From Bowmanella dokdonensis (GTDB taxonomy: Bacteria; Pseudomonadota; Gammaproteobacteria; Enterobacterales; Alteromonadaceae): DNA of 64,000 bases. The first letter of the stretch is position 1. Each line of letters opens with the position of its first letter. Position numbers and translations under genes: made by a program. Under the pieces are notes generated by a model, which was not told the DNA's origin, ran no database searches, and saw only the letters and a list, made by a program, of their open reading frames with translations. The stretch is taken from positions 372,001-436,000 of the forward strand of contig NZ_JAFKCV010000003.1 in NCBI RefSeq assembly GCF_017254865.1, given 5' to 3'. Shown here piece by piece: positions 27,889-35,861 of the stretch.

Positions 27889-30408
27889 TCAGGGCAGACT
27901 TTCCAACTGCCTTTGCAACTCATCGTCACTGGGACGAAGTTGCGGCAGGCCTTTCTTCAGGCGCCGCTGCCCCAGGAAATACAGAATGGGCGAAGCGATA
28001 AAGACCGACGAGCTGGTGCCGATGATGATGCCAAACAGCATGGGCAGGGCAAAGCTCTCCACCGCATGACCTCCTGCAATACCCATGGGCAAGAGTGCCA
28101 GGAAGGTGGTGGCTGAAGTAAGCACGGTGCGGGTCAGGGTCGAGGTAATGCTCTGATTGAGGATTTCCAGCATGGGCCGGTCTGGTGTCTGGTAGAGGTT
28201 CTCCCGAATACGGTCAAACACTACCACCTTGTCGTTGATGGAGTAGCCAATAAGAGCCAGCAGGGCAGCCACCGCAGTGAGATTGAATTCAACCCCGGCC
28301 AGCACGAAAAAGCCGATGGTTTTGGTCAGATCCAGGGCGATAGTCGCCGTGGCGGCCAGGGCGAAGTGAAACTCGAAGCGATACCACAAAAACAGCAGCA
28401 TCCCACAGCCCGCCAGCAGGATGGCCAGGATAGTGGCATCGCTGAATCCGCCGCTGACCTTGGGACCGACCATTTCGACCTTAAGGATTTGGGCTTCAGG
28501 CGCCGCTTGCAACACGGCTTGCCGTAGTAATTCAGCGGACTGACTCTCGCCGCCTTTTTGGGCCTCGGCAATAGGCAGGCGGGCCAGGAAATGGCCCGGC
28601 TCGGAAAACTCCTGTATGGCTACCGAGGCTAAGCCCTGCTGGGCAAAAGCACCTCGTAAACTATCCAGTGAGATGTCAGAGACCTGCATTTCCACCAGAG
28701 TGCCGCCTTTAAAATCGATGCCATAATCCAGGCCGGGTTTAAAGAACAGTCCAATGGCGGTCAATGATAACAGTGCCGAGAGAGCCAGACCCAGATAACG
28801 GCCTTTCATCGGATCAAGTTTACTGTTGCTAAGACCGTCCAACAGGCTGATACCGGCTATCTGTAAGGGCCTTCGCCCAGTCCTGCGGATACTGACTTCC
28901 ATTAGAAGCCGGGTGACGGAAATGGCGGTAAACATGGAGGTAAGCAGACCGATGCCGATAGTTACGGCAAACCCCCTGACAGGACCACTGCCAAACAAAA
29001 ACAGCAAGGCAACGGCAATTAGTGTGGTCAGGTTGGAGTCCAGGATTGTGCTGTAAGCCCGATCAAAACCCTGATGCAAAGCCAGAGTGGCGCTATAACC
29101 CTTGCAGGTTTCTTCCCGGATACGCTCATTGATCAGGATATTGGCATCCACCGCCATACCCAGGGTGAGGATAATGCCGGCGATACCGGGCAGAGTCAGG
29201 GTAGCCCCCAGCAGACTGAGTAGGCCGAACAGCAATCCCATGTTGAGCACCAGGCTTACACAGGCAATCAGCCCCCAGCGCCCATAGATAGCCAGCATAA
29301 AGCCGATCACCAAAGTTGCACCCAGCAATCCTGTAGACAGACCCATGGCAATGGCGTCACTGCCCAGGTCCGGTCCCACGGTGCGTTCTTCAAGCACATC
29401 CATGGGCGCTGGCAGGGCGCCGGCGCGCAGCAGCAGGGCCAGATCCCGGGCCTCGATCACACTGAAGTCGCCACTGATTTCACCCCGTCCACCACTAATC
29501 ACCGAACGGATTACCGGTGCTGTGATAACTTCACCGTCGAGTACCACGGCCAGCACCCGGCCGAGGTTTTTCTGTGTCATCTCACCAAACTGCCGGGCCC
29601 CTTCGTCATCCAGCTCAAAATTGACCACCGGCTGGCGGGTTTCCTGAGCGAAGGCCATCTGCGCATCAATCAGATGGCTGCCGTCCATTGCCACTCGCTG
29701 CTCCAGACTGTAGCTTCCATCACCACCGCGCTCTTTGACGGCCTGGATACTGGTCTGGGACGTGGAATCCAGGTTGGCGGTCCAATGAAAACTGAGCTTG
29801 GCCGTAGTCCCCAGCAACTTACGGATATGCTGTGGGTCCTCCACACCTGGCAACTGAATCAGTATGCCGTTTTCGCCTTGGCGGCTGATGCTGGGATCCA
29901 CCAGACCCGACTCGTCCAGGCGTTTGCGCAGGACTTCCAGGCTTCTGTCCAGGGCATCGTCAAGCAGGGCCTGGCGATGTGCCGGGGTCAGGCTCAGCAG
30001 CAACTGACCTTTTTGTTCCTGCAACTGGTGAGTCTTGCCGTCTGGCGATTCCAGCAGCGGTTTCACTGCCTGCATCATGCTATTTAGCTGGTGTGCCTGG
30101 CGCGGAGCGATCCTGACTGACTCACTATCAAAGACCGGTACCTGGTAAGGGATCCTCGCTTCACGCAGCGCGGTGCGCAGTTGTTCGGCAAGTTGCTGAT
30201 TTACATTTTGCAGTAAGGCCTTTGTGTTCACTTCCATCAGCAGATGGGAGCCGCCACGTAAGTCGAGGCCAAGATTCAGGGTGTTTTGCTGATACCAAAC
30301 GGGCAGTTTTTCTGCCAGTCGCTCGGGTAGAATATTGGGCAGGGCGCTGAGCAGTCCGAACAGTATGATAAGGCTGTAGACAAGCGCCCGTGAACTCAGG
30401 GATTTCAT
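27889..30408 (-). CDS. secDF: Fused Sec translocon accessory protein SecDF
   Basis: 839 aa, a single-chain SecD-SecF fusion in the inner membrane that uses proton or sodium motive force to pull exported proteins. SecD half: LNLGLDLRGGSHLLMEV (near residue 45), long periplasmic P1 region, then transmembrane block with ILTLGMAVDANILINER. SecF half begins near residue 535 with LDYGIDFKGGTLVEMQV and continues to IGYSINDKVVVFDRIRE. No yajC or tgt is near, so this is probably not the housekeeping secD-secF pair but an extra copy. AAGGAATAGCG precedes the ATG and is complementary to the end of the upstream leader ORF. Confidence 0.93.
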   Translation of the reverse strand: MKSLSSRALVYSLIILFGLLSALPNILPERLAEKLPVWYQQNTLNLGLDLRGGSHLLMEVNTKALLQNVNQQLAEQLRTALREARIPYQVPVFDSESVRIAPRQAHQLNSMMQAVKPLLESPDGKTHQLQEQKGQLLLSLTPAHRQALLDDALDRSLEVLRKRLDESGLVDPSISRQGENGILIQLPGVEDPQHIRKLLGTTAKLSFHWTANLDSTSQTSIQAVKERGGDGSYSLEQRVAMDGSHLIDAQMAFAQETRQPVVNFELDDEGARQFGEMTQKNLGRVLAVVLDGEVITAPVIRSVISGGRGEISGDFSVIEARDLALLLRAGALPAPMDVLEERTVGPDLGSDAIAMGLSTGLLGATLVIGFMLAIYGRWGLIACVSLVLNMGLLFGLLSLLGATLTLPGIAGIILTLGMAVDANILINERIREETCKGYSATLALHQGFDRAYSTILDSNLTTLIAVALLFLFGSGPVRGFAVTIGIGLLTSMFTAISVTRLLMEVSIRRTGRRPLQIAGISLLDGLSNSKLDPMKGRYLGLALSALLSLTAIGLFFKPGLDYGIDFKGGTLVEMQVSDISLDSLRGAFAQQGLASVAIQEFSEPGHFLARLPIAEAQKGGESQSAELLRQAVLQAAPEAQILKVEMVGPKVSGGFSDATILAILLAGCGMLLFLWYRFEFHFALAATATIALDLTKTIGFFVLAGVEFNLTAVAALLALIGYSINDKVVVFDRIRENLYQTPDRPMLEILNQSITSTLTRTVLTSATTFLALLPMGIAGGHAVESFALPMLFGIIIGTSSSVFIASPILYFLGQRRLKKGLPQLRPSDDELQRQLESLP

Positions 30409-30409
30409 C

Positions 30410-30458
30410 GCTATTCCTTCTAACAGTATAAAGACAGTATGTTTTAGGCAGGAATAGC
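30410..30458 (-). promoter_or_regulatory. Stem-loop that would mask the secDF Shine-Dalgarno site
   Basis: On the minus strand AGGAATAGC (30418 to 30410) covers the secDF Shine-Dalgarno site and is perfectly complementary over 9 bp to GCTATTCCT (30458 to 30450), which are codons 121-123 of the upstream ORF. The loop is 31 nt and contains that ORF's stop. A ribosome paused at the end of the upstream ORF would cover one arm and free the other. Confidence 0.65.
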
Positions 30459-30818
30459 CAGGGGTGGGCCGGTTGAAAATGGCAGGGAAAGCGAGTCGAT
30501 ATTAACAGGCAGTAAGGAGTAAGCAGTCTGCAGAAGCCCGTAGCGTTGCCAGCACGGTGAAGCGGGTGACAAAACGGATCCAGCACAGCCCTTATCGACA
30601 TGGTCATCCTGAAGGAGGCGCTGGTAGTCAGCCTGATTCAAGCTGCAGGTGGCCCGTGACAGCGTGGCAAGATCTGAAGCGGTCCGTGCATGCCATCCCC
30701 CGGCGTCAGCAGGCGAAGGGTCTGTGGGTTCCAGATCCATAAACAGGCACAGCATCAACACAAACACCGCCCATGGGGCAGAGGGGTGGTTGCTGTGGAG
30801 GCGTGACTGACGGAACAT
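30444..30818 (-). CDS. Candidate secretion-monitoring arrest leader upstream of secDF
   Basis: 124 aa, ending 35 nt before secDF on the same strand. The N-terminus has basic residues (Arg3, Arg6) and then the hydrophobic core PWAVFVLMLCLFM, a signal-like targeting segment; there is no other membrane span. The C-terminus reads FSTGPPLAIPA, a Pro-rich end that ends in a position typical of SecM- and VemP-type arrest peptides. No sequence family is recognised. Its ribosome-binding site is weak (AGGA 12 nt before the ATG). Its last codons pair with the secDF Shine-Dalgarno site. Coding status is inferred from context, so it could still be a chance ORF. Confidence 0.55.
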   Translation of the reverse strand: MFRQSRLHSNHPSAPWAVFVLMLCLFMDLEPTDPSPADAGGWHARTASDLATLSRATCSLNQADYQRLLQDDHVDKGCAGSVLSPASPCWQRYGLLQTAYSLLPVNIDSLSLPFSTGPPLAIPA

Positions 30819-31078
30819 GGGGGAAAGGGATCCTGACAGGGGGCTGTTAAACTCTGTTGCCGGTAGGATTTATCATACGCTTTCCGAAGCGCCTGCCTAG
30901 TATCTGGAAAAAAATATCTCCAGTGCAGTAAAAGGCTCAGGGTTGTGGCCGTTCCAAATAGGTCATTATTACTTTTACCAGTGGCAATCCTGACGGCTAA
31001 CCCATACTATTTGCCTATGATTGGCAGAAAGTTCCTGGCCAGGCCGCTACGGGGACTTGCAGCAGATTCAGGCCAAAG

Positions 31079-32719
31079 ATGGAAAAAGAAGACCTAAGCC
31101 ATTACGAAGCACTTAAGGTGCTGATTATTGATGACCAGCCCATGGTCCATGATGTTCTCAAGTCCACCCTTTATGACTTGGGCGTCCGGCACATCAAGAG
31201 CGCCGAAAATGCCTACTACGGCCTGCGGCTGTGCGAGGAAAACAAGTTTCACGTCATTATCTGTGCCTTTAATGTCAAGAGCGACAAGGACGGCTTTCAT
31301 CTGCTCGAAGAGCTTAAGTTCAAAGGGCATGTGAACAAACGCACCATCCTGATCTTTCTCAGCGCCGAAACCGACGAGAGCCTAGTCAATAGTATTGTCG
31401 AACTGCAGCCGGATGATTTCTGGGTCAAGCCCCTGTTGCCGGCGCAGGTGAAAAAACGTATCGAACATGTGCTGGACGTAAAAAGGAAGCTCTACAACGT
31501 CAATGAGGCCATCGACAACCGGGACTTTTCCAAGGCCATCTATTTCGTAGAGCGCCACCTGCTCAACCAGGATCTGGCCCGGTACCATATGCAGATGCGC
31601 CGGATCCGGGGCGAAGCCCTGCTGGCCCTGACCGAATACACCGAGGCCGAACGCTACTACCGGGAGCTGCTTGAACAGCACAAGATGTCATGGGCTTATC
31701 TCGGGTTTGTCAAATCCCTGCTCAAACAGAACAAGATCGACGAAATTCTCGACCTGTTGACCCAGTTGACCGACAAGGTGGATACCCGCTTCGCCACCTA
31801 CGATCTGCTAGCACAGTACTACATTGAGCAGCAGGACTATGAGCGCGCCTACACCGAGATTAAAAAGGCCGCCGCCCTGGCGCCACGTAATATCGAGCGT
31901 AACAAGAAGCTCTGGGATCTGGCCCGGCTGACCCATGACCATGAAGGGCAGTTCCGCGCCACACAGGCCATGGCCAAAAATGCCAAGAACTCCATCCATG
32001 ATTCGCCGGTGCTGATGCTGAATGTTATCCGCTCTGGTATTGACCTGGCCTGCACCCTGACCGGCGAAGCCTCGGCCCGGGTGCTAAAGCAATCAGAGCG
32101 CTATATCCAGGAGCTTGAGAACAACTACGATGACATCAGCCAGTTCAAGGAACAGATAGTAGTGATCCGGGCCAGGATCCACTCGGCCCGGGAAGAAAAG
32201 GACAGGGCAGAACGGCTGGTGGACGCCCATGTCTCCCTGCGTCCCAATACCTCGGTGGAGGACAACCTGGACAAGGTCAAGGCCTTTCACGAGCTGGGCA
32301 GACGCGAAGAGGCCCTGTCGCTGCTGGAGTCGGTGCGCAAGCAGATCTCCGGCGACAGTCTGACCAGTCAGGTGGTAGGACGTTATATCGAACAGGAAAC
32401 CGGTGAGCGGATGGAAATCCACTTCACGCCCAAACAGCTCAATGCCATGGCGGTGGAGTTTTTCAAGCGGGACAAGAAAGACTCCGCACTCAAATCCCTT
32501 GAACAGGCCCTGCAACTGACCCCTAAGAACGTGCGGGTGTCGTTGAGTATTCTCAAGGTGCTGGTGGCCATTCATAAAAGCGAAGGGCTGGATGAGGATC
32601 AGCGTGAGCTGGCAGCCAGTACGGTGGCGAATCTGGACAGCAGCCAACTGGATGAAAAACAGCAGGGTGCGTTCGCCGATTTCAAGGCCGAATTAATGCC
32701 GAAGCAGAGCCTCAGCTAA
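31079..32719 (+). CDS. TPR-containing pseudo-response regulator
   Basis: 546 aa. Residues about 12-130 form a CheY-like receiver with the acidic pair D18-D19 and the conserved lysine in WVKPLL. The phosphoacceptor strand reads HVIICAFNVKSDKDG, so Ala63 replaces the aspartate that is normally phosphorylated. Residues about 140-530 are TPR-like helical repeats (GEALLALTEYTEAERYYREL and others). There is no DNA-binding output domain. It probably scaffolds protein-protein contacts independent of phosphorylation. The end overlaps the convergent hydrolase gene by 8 bp. Confidence 0.85.
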   Translation: MEKEDLSHYEALKVLIIDDQPMVHDVLKSTLYDLGVRHIKSAENAYYGLRLCEENKFHVIICAFNVKSDKDGFHLLEELKFKGHVNKRTILIFLSAETDESLVNSIVELQPDDFWVKPLLPAQVKKRIEHVLDVKRKLYNVNEAIDNRDFSKAIYFVERHLLNQDLARYHMQMRRIRGEALLALTEYTEAERYYRELLEQHKMSWAYLGFVKSLLKQNKIDEILDLLTQLTDKVDTRFATYDLLAQYYIEQQDYERAYTEIKKAAALAPRNIERNKKLWDLARLTHDHEGQFRATQAMAKNAKNSIHDSPVLMLNVIRSGIDLACTLTGEASARVLKQSERYIQELENNYDDISQFKEQIVVIRARIHSAREEKDRAERLVDAHVSLRPNTSVEDNLDKVKAFHELGRREEALSLLESVRKQISGDSLTSQVVGRYIEQETGERMEIHFTPKQLNAMAVEFFKRDKKDSALKSLEQALQLTPKNVRVSLSILKVLVAIHKSEGLDEDQRELAASTVANLDSSQLDEKQQGAFADFKAELMPKQSLS

Positions 32720-33632
32720 GGCCGGGCTCCTTATCTGACGGGGCGTTATGAAGCCGATCCTGTTGCCGGTGCAGCCACAGATACACCCGCTTATAGACAC
32801 GTTTTTCCGTCAGCATCCCCACATGGCTGATGGCGCACATCCTGACGCGGGTGGTGCCATCCAACAGGGCGTACTCGAGGGGATAGACCACCAGATCATT
32901 ACGTGAACCCAGGGTCATTACCGGCAGATCCGGTGCGCTCTGCTGGAATGTACTCAGACTGTGGAGCAGTTCACTGTCCGGATGAAACAGCCGCTGCAGC
33001 CATGGCAATGACAGGGCGCTGACCGCCAGCGTGCCCCCGTGGGGCGTGCCCAGGGTGACAATGGAACGAATCAGTTGGCGGTCCTGCGGGTAGCGTTCCA
33101 GCAACATGCGGCAGATCAGTCCGCCCATGGAATGGGCCACCAGATGAATCTGTCCTGTAGCGCTCTTGGCTACCGTATCGCCCAGGGCCCGATGCAGGCT
33201 GTCGATATAACGGGCAGGATTGATATAGGGCCGACCCAGATTGAGGCTGAAGGTGTCCAGGCCACGCCGTTCCAGATAGGTGCGAAACCCCCAGAAACAG
33301 CTTCCGCTCATATGGAAGCCATGCACAAAGAGCACGGCATCCTGTTCGCTATGCTTGTCCAGCAGGGGTTTTTGATGGTTGGCCCCTTTGCTCAGCAGCC
33401 ACCAGAGCTGCAACACTACCGCCCGGATAATCTGCAGGTAGAAAACCAGGGTGCCGGTCACGCCGAGAAAATAAAAACTGCGCCCGGTACTGCGGTAGTA
33501 CCCTGACACCTTCCAGTACATGACTACCAGGGCCAGCCCATAGCCGCCCAAAACCAGCAGGATCAGAAATATAAAAGACAGCAGAAGTTCAAACATTGAG
33601 GGTACGGCAGCAACAAGGGTAAGTGAGTGCAT
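32712..33632 (-). CDS. Membrane-anchored alpha/beta hydrolase, lipase-like
   Basis: 306 aa. The N-terminus has a hydrophobic anchor (FELLLSFIFLILLVLGGYGLA) and a second one near residue 60. The hydrolase domain has the oxyanion strand AVLFVHGFHMSG, the nucleophile elbow HLVAHSMGGLICR with Ser, SIVTLGTPHGG, and a late ISHVGM as candidate catalytic His. It resembles cell-bound triacylglycerol lipases or PGAP1-like esterases. An internal ATG at 33596 is a possible alternative start. Confidence 0.85.
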   Translation of the reverse strand: MHSLTLVAAVPSMFELLLSFIFLILLVLGGYGLALVVMYWKVSGYYRSTGRSFYFLGVTGTLVFYLQIIRAVVLQLWWLLSKGANHQKPLLDKHSEQDAVLFVHGFHMSGSCFWGFRTYLERRGLDTFSLNLGRPYINPARYIDSLHRALGDTVAKSATGQIHLVAHSMGGLICRMLLERYPQDRQLIRSIVTLGTPHGGTLAVSALSLPWLQRLFHPDSELLHSLSTFQQSAPDLPVMTLGSRNDLVVYPLEYALLDGTTRVRMCAISHVGMLTEKRVYKRVYLWLHRQQDRLHNAPSDKEPGLS

Positions 33633-33697
33633 GGCCCATCATACTGTCAATACTCCTTGTGAAGGAAGGGCCGGCGCATGTGCAGCCGGCCCGCCAG

Positions 33698-35482
33698 TCA
33701 GTTTTCCAGGCCGAACGCCAGGTTGATATAGCTGCACTGGGGCCTGTCGGCCACAAGCCGGGGTACGAAACGGGTATCTTCGGTGGGCATCACCACCTGG
33801 GCAATACCGTCCTGCTGCCAGCGGACAGGTGTTTTCCCGCTACAGTTCTGCAGCAGTTGGCGGCGCCACTGACCGGGATGGTCGACGTCACTGATCTGCT
33901 TCGCTGTGGGCTCGGGCACAGACGGGTTCAGGTCGAAATGCAGGGTCTGGCTCTGACTGTCAAAGCCGGCGGTATCGCCATGGTTAAGATAGTGGCTCAT
34001 GCCTACCACCTGACGCTTCTGATCCTGGATTTTGTAGATACCCCTTTGCATATCCAGCATAAACACTCCGCCCTGGCCCAGCACAGCCAGCTTTGTCTGC
34101 CCGTCTGTTTTACCCATCAACAGGGCGGTGGCTTCATCCACGCCAAAGGCGAAGCGGGTCTCGGTGGCGGAGGCCAGCAACGCCAGTCTGGCCTCGCGGT
34201 CCCGCTCTGAGAAATGGGTATCCAGGATGCCCAGACTGAATAATCCGCTGCCGCCCAACGCTTTGTAGGTCAGATCCGCGCCCATCAACCCGTTAGCGCA
34301 GACTTGCTGGTTGGCGCAGGACTCAGGTGGCGGGGCAGCGGCGAAGGCGCCGCGCCTGAACGCCATTTCCGATGTGCCGCTGCTGATCATGGGCACAGGA
34401 CGTTGTGCAAACAGGCCCCCGGATTGTACAGCCGTACCGGCGCTGGTGCCGCCCACCACCAGCTGATGGGCCGCAAAACGCTGCTTAATCAGCGCCAGTT
34501 CGGGACTGTCGCTGCCGTCACTTTGGGTCAGGGCCGCCAGAGTCCGGCTCTGATCGCCGCCGTTAAAAAAGACTCCTTGCACCCGGCCCAGTTGCTCCGC
34601 CATCCGGTCGGGCTGCTGACAGTATTGTTGCTGCAGCTCCGCTCGCTGAGTATAGAGGGCTTCCCGGTTAAAGCTGCCGTTGGCAGCGCGTATTTCACTC
34701 AGGCGGGCACAGCCGGGCAGGCCCTGTGCCTCAAGCTCACGGGCGTCCTGATAACTCTTATCCAGGGGCAGCCAGATGACTTCGGCGCCGGCCTGTTCGA
34801 ATACCGACTGGTAGAAGTCAGCCGACTCAAAAGGATCACGGCTTGATGCGGTAATGACGGCTATTATGGGCTTCGCCTGTGAATCCCCTGGCAGACGGCT
34901 TTTGGCCATCAGCACAAACTGGCGATACAAAAAACGGGCATAACGATTGCTGTTGTTATCCAAGGCCACCCGTTCCCGTTTACGCTTACCCTGCTCGTCC
35001 AGTTGCGGCACTTCCAGGTGATCCAGCATCGCATCAAACAGGGGGCCCGGTATTTCATCATAGAAAAGGGCACCGTTTATCCGGCTCAACTGGGTCCGAT
35101 CGAACGCCGTGCGCAGTTCATCGCGGGTTAACTGCTTATCTTCAAGCCGTGCATAAATATGCTGAAGAACCTTTGCCAGATCCTGCTGATAGTTTTCACT
35201 TTGTTGCAAAAAGGGCCGGGAATTTTTCAGTGCGCCGAGGCGTTGTGGTGAAAATTGATACAGATTCTGCTGTTTATCCTGTTCGGAATAATCGTTGGAA
35301 AGACAGGCTCCCTGACTCAGACTGGAGCAGGTGTTAAGGCCGCCGCCAACCAGCATAAGCTGGTAGTCTTTTATCTCAACTCTGGCATTTTCCTGGATTA
35401 TGGCGTCAATATCGCTTCTTTTTGATGCAGAAATCGGAAGGCTGATCATGGCCAGCAGGGTTATCAGGGAAGCAAATTTCAT
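33698..35482 (-). CDS. Secreted cyanophycinase (peptidase S51 family)
   Basis: 594 aa with a signal peptide ending SLPISA, so exported. Cyanophycinase motifs are in order: FFNGGDQSR (near residue 306), GGTSAGTAVQS with the nucleophile Ser (near 346), LDTHFSERDR (near 426) and FGVDEATALL (near 444). The enzyme cuts cyanophycin, a poly-Asp backbone with Arg side chains, into beta-Asp-Arg dipeptides. Longer than cytoplasmic CphB, with N- and C-terminal extensions, like the extracellular CphE type. It diverges from a TonB receptor, and a YfcC transporter and isoaspartyl dipeptidase follow that. The neighbourhood strongly supports extracellular cyanophycin use. Confidence 0.9.
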   Translation of the reverse strand: MKFASLITLLAMISLPISASKRSDIDAIIQENARVEIKDYQLMLVGGGLNTCSSLSQGACLSNDYSEQDKQQNLYQFSPQRLGALKNSRPFLQQSENYQQDLAKVLQHIYARLEDKQLTRDELRTAFDRTQLSRINGALFYDEIPGPLFDAMLDHLEVPQLDEQGKRKRERVALDNNSNRYARFLYRQFVLMAKSRLPGDSQAKPIIAVITASSRDPFESADFYQSVFEQAGAEVIWLPLDKSYQDARELEAQGLPGCARLSEIRAANGSFNREALYTQRAELQQQYCQQPDRMAEQLGRVQGVFFNGGDQSRTLAALTQSDGSDSPELALIKQRFAAHQLVVGGTSAGTAVQSGGLFAQRPVPMISSGTSEMAFRRGAFAAAPPPESCANQQVCANGLMGADLTYKALGGSGLFSLGILDTHFSERDREARLALLASATETRFAFGVDEATALLMGKTDGQTKLAVLGQGGVFMLDMQRGIYKIQDQKRQVVGMSHYLNHGDTAGFDSQSQTLHFDLNPSVPEPTAKQISDVDHPGQWRRQLLQNCSGKTPVRWQQDGIAQVVMPTEDTRFVPRLVADRPQCSYINLAFGLEN

Positions 35483-35636
35483 AGCAGAAATTCCCGTGTC
35501 GCAAGGTTAAATTTTTGTTGACATGATTTTACGCTACGGGTATCTCTAATTAGGTGTCAAACAGTAATTCTGCGGTCAAATCCTGACCAGTATGAATAAA
35601 TATTGACGTTTGATTTAAGCATTATCAGAAGATTTC

Positions 35637-35711
35637 ATGTTGAAAAAAGCGGTCAATCTGACCACCTACTACTACAAGAGCTTCTACCTGTCAGAGTGGT
35701 TTGACGAGTAG
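35637..35711 (+). CDS. Possible 24-codon aromatic-rich small ORF
   Basis: ATG at 35637 with an in-frame stop at 35616 just before it and GAAG upstream. It encodes 24 residues rich in Tyr, Phe and Trp (TTYYYKSFYLSEWFDE at the end). It lies 150 nt before the TonB receptor start. It could be a leader peptide, a small protein, or the fossil end of a lost gene. The rest of 35483-35861 shows no gene. Confidence 0.3.
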   Translation: MLKKAVNLTTYYYKSFYLSEWFDE

Positions 35712-35861
35712 AGACTGCCTTTCGCGTAATCGCTGAGTGTTGTTTCGGCAGCGTCCGACAGCACGCCTTTCTGTATTGAAAAAATATAACGATTAATCTT
35801 CGGTTGCCCCGGATAGCGTTGCATGCATCCGCGGCGGCCGGTATGCGACAGGTATTTGAAC

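Noticed and set aside
30161-30607. 148-codon ORF in another frame over the secDF start
   Set aside because: Covers the secDF start and the candidate leader in a shifted frame; composition is non-coding.
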